Assembly (NCBI GenBank): GCA_002070955.1
Contig: MWEK01000037.1
Coordinates: forward strand, 1 to 42,326
Source of the DNA: Planctomycetes bacterium ADurb.Bin069
GTDB taxonomy: Bacteria > Planctomycetota > UBA8108 > UBA8890 > UBA8898
Direction: 5' to 3'
Length of the DNA stretch: 42,326 bases
Shown: positions 40,905 through 42,326 of the stretch, one piece after another
How positions within the stretch are numbered: the first letter of the stretch is position 1
Layout of the letters: each line of letters opens with the position of its first letter
The notes under the pieces: generated by a model
What the model was told of the DNA's origin: nothing
Database searches by the model: none
The model's input: the letters and a program-made list of their open reading frames with translations, nothing else
Position numbers and translations under genes: made by a program

Positions 40905-40944
40905 GAAGGCGTGGTCATTTAGGTTTTTGTAAGGAGGTGTTGCC

Positions 40945-41688
40945 ATGAGATCCATCGTGCTTATTGCTGTTGGTGTTCTGGTCGGCATCGCTGTTACGCT
41001 TTCCATTCCGCATGAGGCGTCGCAGGTCGTGTACGCGGGTACGCCGTCGGGGAACGGAGACGTGAACGGCGACGGCATGATTAACCTTGCGGATGCGATT
41101 TACCTGCTCGGCTACCTGTTTGCGAACGGGCCAAAGCCGGATGCGATCGCGTGCGACTCGTGCTGTATGCCTGTATCTCCGTCCGAGGGTTTTCCGGCGA
41201 CGGGTCAGACGAAGTGCTACGGGTATGACGCACATTTGAATGAGTGGGTAGAGGTTCCGTGCGACAGCGCGGATTGTCCCGGTCAGGACGGTTTTTACCA
41301 GGCGGGCTGCCCGAGTGCGGGGCGGTTCACGGACAACGGTGACGGGACGGTGACGGACAAGTGTACGGGGCTCATGTGGCAGAAGGAGACGGCGCCCGGC
41401 GAGTACACGTGGCAGGATGCGCTCAAGTACTGCGAGAATCTGAGCCTCGCCGGGCACGACGACTGGCGCCTGCCGAACGTGAGGGAGCTTCAGAGCATCG
41501 TGGATTACGGGTGCTCGGGTCCAAGCATCGATCATGTATTCGGCGTGGTGTCGTCGTTTTACTGGTCGGCGTCTTCCTACGTCTACAATCCGGCGACCGC
41601 GTGGATCGTCCACTTCAACAACGGCGTCGTGTACGACTACGATAAGATGAGTGGCCACTATGTGCGCGCCGTCCGTCGAGGCTCATGA
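40945..41688 (+). CDS. Secreted DUF1566 (C-type-lectin-like) protein with a calcium loop; candidate DGR target
   Basis: 247 residues; strong ribosome site (AAGGAGGTG) before the ATG. N-terminal membrane anchor or signal (MRSIVLIAVGVLVGIAVTLSI), one dockerin-like loop (NGDVNGDGMINLADAIYLLGYLF), a Cys-rich linker, and a C-terminal DUF1566 domain: GRFTDNGDGTVTDKCTGLMWQKE, DDWRLPNVRELQSIVDY, FYWSAS, AWIVHFNNG and YVRAVRRGS. DUF1566 has the formylglycine-enzyme/C-type-lectin fold used by many variable proteins of diversity-generating retroelements (DGRs). The last ~35 codons mix fixed residues with Tyr, Asp, Asn, Ser, His, Ile and Val codons, most ending in C, as expected from adenine changes in AAC codons. 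Codon use is less GC-rich than in neighbouring genes. Flanked by repeat copies C and D. Confidence 0.85.
   Translation: MRSIVLIAVGVLVGIAVTLSIPHEASQVVYAGTPSGNGDVNGDGMINLADAIYLLGYLFANGPKPDAIACDSCCMPVSPSEGFPATGQTKCYGYDAHLNEWVEVPCDSADCPGQDGFYQAGCPSAGRFTDNGDGTVTDKCTGLMWQKETAPGEYTWQDALKYCENLSLAGHDDWRLPNVRELQSIVDYGCSGPSIDHVFGVVSSFYWSASSYVYNPATAWIVHFNNGVVYDYDKMSGHYVRAVRRGS
41562..41688 (+). other. Candidate variable region (VR) of a diversity-generating retroelement
   Basis: The 3' end of the DUF1566 gene. Putative fixed residues (YWSAS, AW, V, FNNG, K, YVRAVR) alternate with candidate variable codons ATC, CAC, GTC, TAC, GAC, TAC, GAT, ATG, AGT, GGC and CAC, nearly all one or two A-substitutions away from AAC or AAT. 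Template-repeat proteins I recall read like AWNVNFNNGNVNNNNK here. The template repeat and reverse transcriptase are not in this window. Confidence 0.45.
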
Positions 41689-41723
41689 TTATTCGTTGAT
41701 TTGAGTGATTTGATTATTTTCGT

Positions 41724-41748
41724 TCCGGCCGCGCTTCGCGCGGCCGGA
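41724..41748. other. 11-bp-stem hairpin 36 bp after the DUF1566 stop
   Basis: The arms 41724-41734 and 41738-41748 pair perfectly around TTC. No T-run follows, so it is a poor terminator. Its place just after the gene, beyond a short AT-rich stretch, is where DGR target genes carry a DNA hairpin or cruciform needed for retrohoming. Confidence 0.55.
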
Positions 41749-41884
41749 CGATTATGAAAACGGCGGCTTGAGAATAGGCTGGCGGTCGCCGTCAGCAAGG
41801 GTGCGTTGGGCGGGAAAAAGGAGGGGTGCGGTCAGACGGGAGCGGTTGAGCGCGTGAACGAGTCATCGCCGGGGCGTTGGTGAG

Positions 41885-41955
41885 AGAGGCGGTTGCGCTG
41901 TGGCGATGCAGGCAGGATGACTGAGGCGCACCGAGGGTTCCGCAGGGACGGATGA
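41885..41955 (+). repeat. Dispersed ~70-bp repeat, copy D
   Basis: Full-length copy: GAGGCGGTTGCGCTGTGGCG, ACTGAGGCGCACCGAGGGTT, GCAGGGACGGATGAG. Together with copy C it brackets the DUF1566 gene as a direct repeat. Confidence 0.85.
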
Positions 41956-42034
41956 GCGCTTTTGCCGCCTCATGGCGACGATTTCAGGCGGGGGTTTCCG
42001 CGCAGACAGCGGGCAAACCTAGCGGAATTGCAGG

Positions 42035-42326
42035 ATGGGGACAGAGCATCTCCGTGCCCCGATGGGGTTCTCGTCGGCTCCCCAGATCCCCGACCGGCCG
42101 TCAGCCGGCCAGCTTCTCTCTCATGGCGCGTTTCAGGGGAGCCAGGCGCATACGGCCAAGCGTACGTTCGGACTGCGGACGTGCGGCCAGGAGCGTGGCA
42201 AAGCCAAGGTGCGCCACCATGATCGCCCCGACGTAGGCGTAGAACCGAGCAGAGCCGGTTATGTTTCCATCGTCCACGCCCCAGAAGACCTTGAAGCGCG
42301 CATTGACACGCTCCACCGACGTCCGC
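42035..42326 (-). mobile_element. Insertion sequence, left part only
   Basis: Inferred from the transposase C-terminus at 42101-42326. The element boundary near 42035 (GGGGACAGAG...GTGCCCC) is a guess from position and sequence only; the other end lies outside the window. Confidence 0.4.
42101..42326 (-). CDS. Transposase, C-terminal part, continues past the window
   Basis: About 75 residues are visible, and the frame is open to the last base of the window. RTSVERVNARFKVFWGVDDGN... with a following hydrophobic helix (FYAYVGAIMVAHLGFATLLAA) is the C-terminal end of a DDE transposase: an R-x-x-VER-x-N-x-R-(F/L)K motif carries the catalytic Glu, and the helix normally closes the domain. The exact IS family (IS4-, IS1182- or ISNCY-like) cannot be fixed from this piece. 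A GGGGAC-rich segment near 42035-42060 may be the left end of the element, but I could not find its partner. Confidence 0.75.
   Translation of the reverse strand, partial: RTSVERVNARFKVFWGVDDGNITGSARFYAYVGAIMVAHLGFATLLAARPQSERTLGRMRLAPLKRAMREKLAG

Larger units (their letters stand above)
41689..42100. other. Gene-free stretch between the DUF1566 gene and the transposase
   Basis: It holds an AT-rich patch after the stop (41688-41722, repeated TTTGATT/TTGAGTGATT), the hairpin at 41724-41748, repeat copy D and then the probable non-coding end of the insertion sequence. No coding frame is supportable. Confidence 0.7.

Noticed and set aside
1..42326. CRISPR arrays, rRNA genes, tRNA genes, prophage
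   Set aside because: No regularly spaced direct repeats, rRNA-like blocks, T-loop consensus with paired arms, or phage structural genes were seen.

Overview
This window is GC-rich bacterial DNA, most likely from a member of the Planctomycetes or a close PVC relative. The phylum is inferred from several signs. Four secreted proteins carry dockerin-like calcium-loop repeats with a Cys-rich tail. Several enzymes that are normally cytoplasmic start with twin-arginine signal peptides. There is a solitary STN-domain protein and a ceramidase-family hydrolase. Signature core genes (leuS, lepA, serS, hemW, psd) are scattered among surface and redox genes.

Layout, left to right. 1-1006 is the 3' part of a dockerin-like secreted protein, closed by a perfect 19-bp inverted-repeat terminator. 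1190-6273 (minus) holds an STN-domain protein, a P-type IIA cation ATPase, a spore-photoproduct-lyase-like radical SAM protein and a metallo-beta-lactamase-fold hydrolase. 6532-7751 (plus) is a LamG protein overlapping a tetraheme cytochrome lipoprotein. psd lies on minus at 7813-8724, and leuS and hemW on plus at 8986-12733. 12812-13357 (minus) is a thioredoxin-like lipoprotein gene interrupted by one in-frame TGA in a C-x-x-U position, followed by a stem-loop: a candidate selenoprotein. lepA follows. 15814-20568 (plus) is a TetR regulator, a lysine 2,3-aminomutase-type radical SAM enzyme, an ATP-grasp ligase and an ATP-grasp/GNAT fusion, which look like one beta-lysine-related pathway.

The right half continues with a dockerin-like protein, an ABC ATPase/permease pair, a ceramidase-like hydrolase, a Tat-exported DegT-fold protein, serS, a small-RNA-like locus, two paralogous Tat-exported TIM-barrel-like proteins, a third ATP-grasp ligase, a DUF3108-like protein, a 946-residue PKD/lectin/dockerin protein, a membrane dipeptidase, a DUF6788-like orphan, a double-ACT protein and a TonB-dependent receptor. 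At 40945-41688 a secreted DUF1566 protein ends in a stretch that looks like the variable region of a diversity-generating retroelement target. It is followed by a GC-rich hairpin and flanked by two copies of a dispersed ~70-bp repeat. The window ends inside a transposase gene.

The two observations most worth pursuing are the CxxU selenoprotein candidate and the retroelement-target-like DUF1566 protein. No selenocysteine machinery and no reverse transcriptase or template repeat is present in the window, so both need the surrounding genome. All family assignments were made by eye from motifs; no database search was run.
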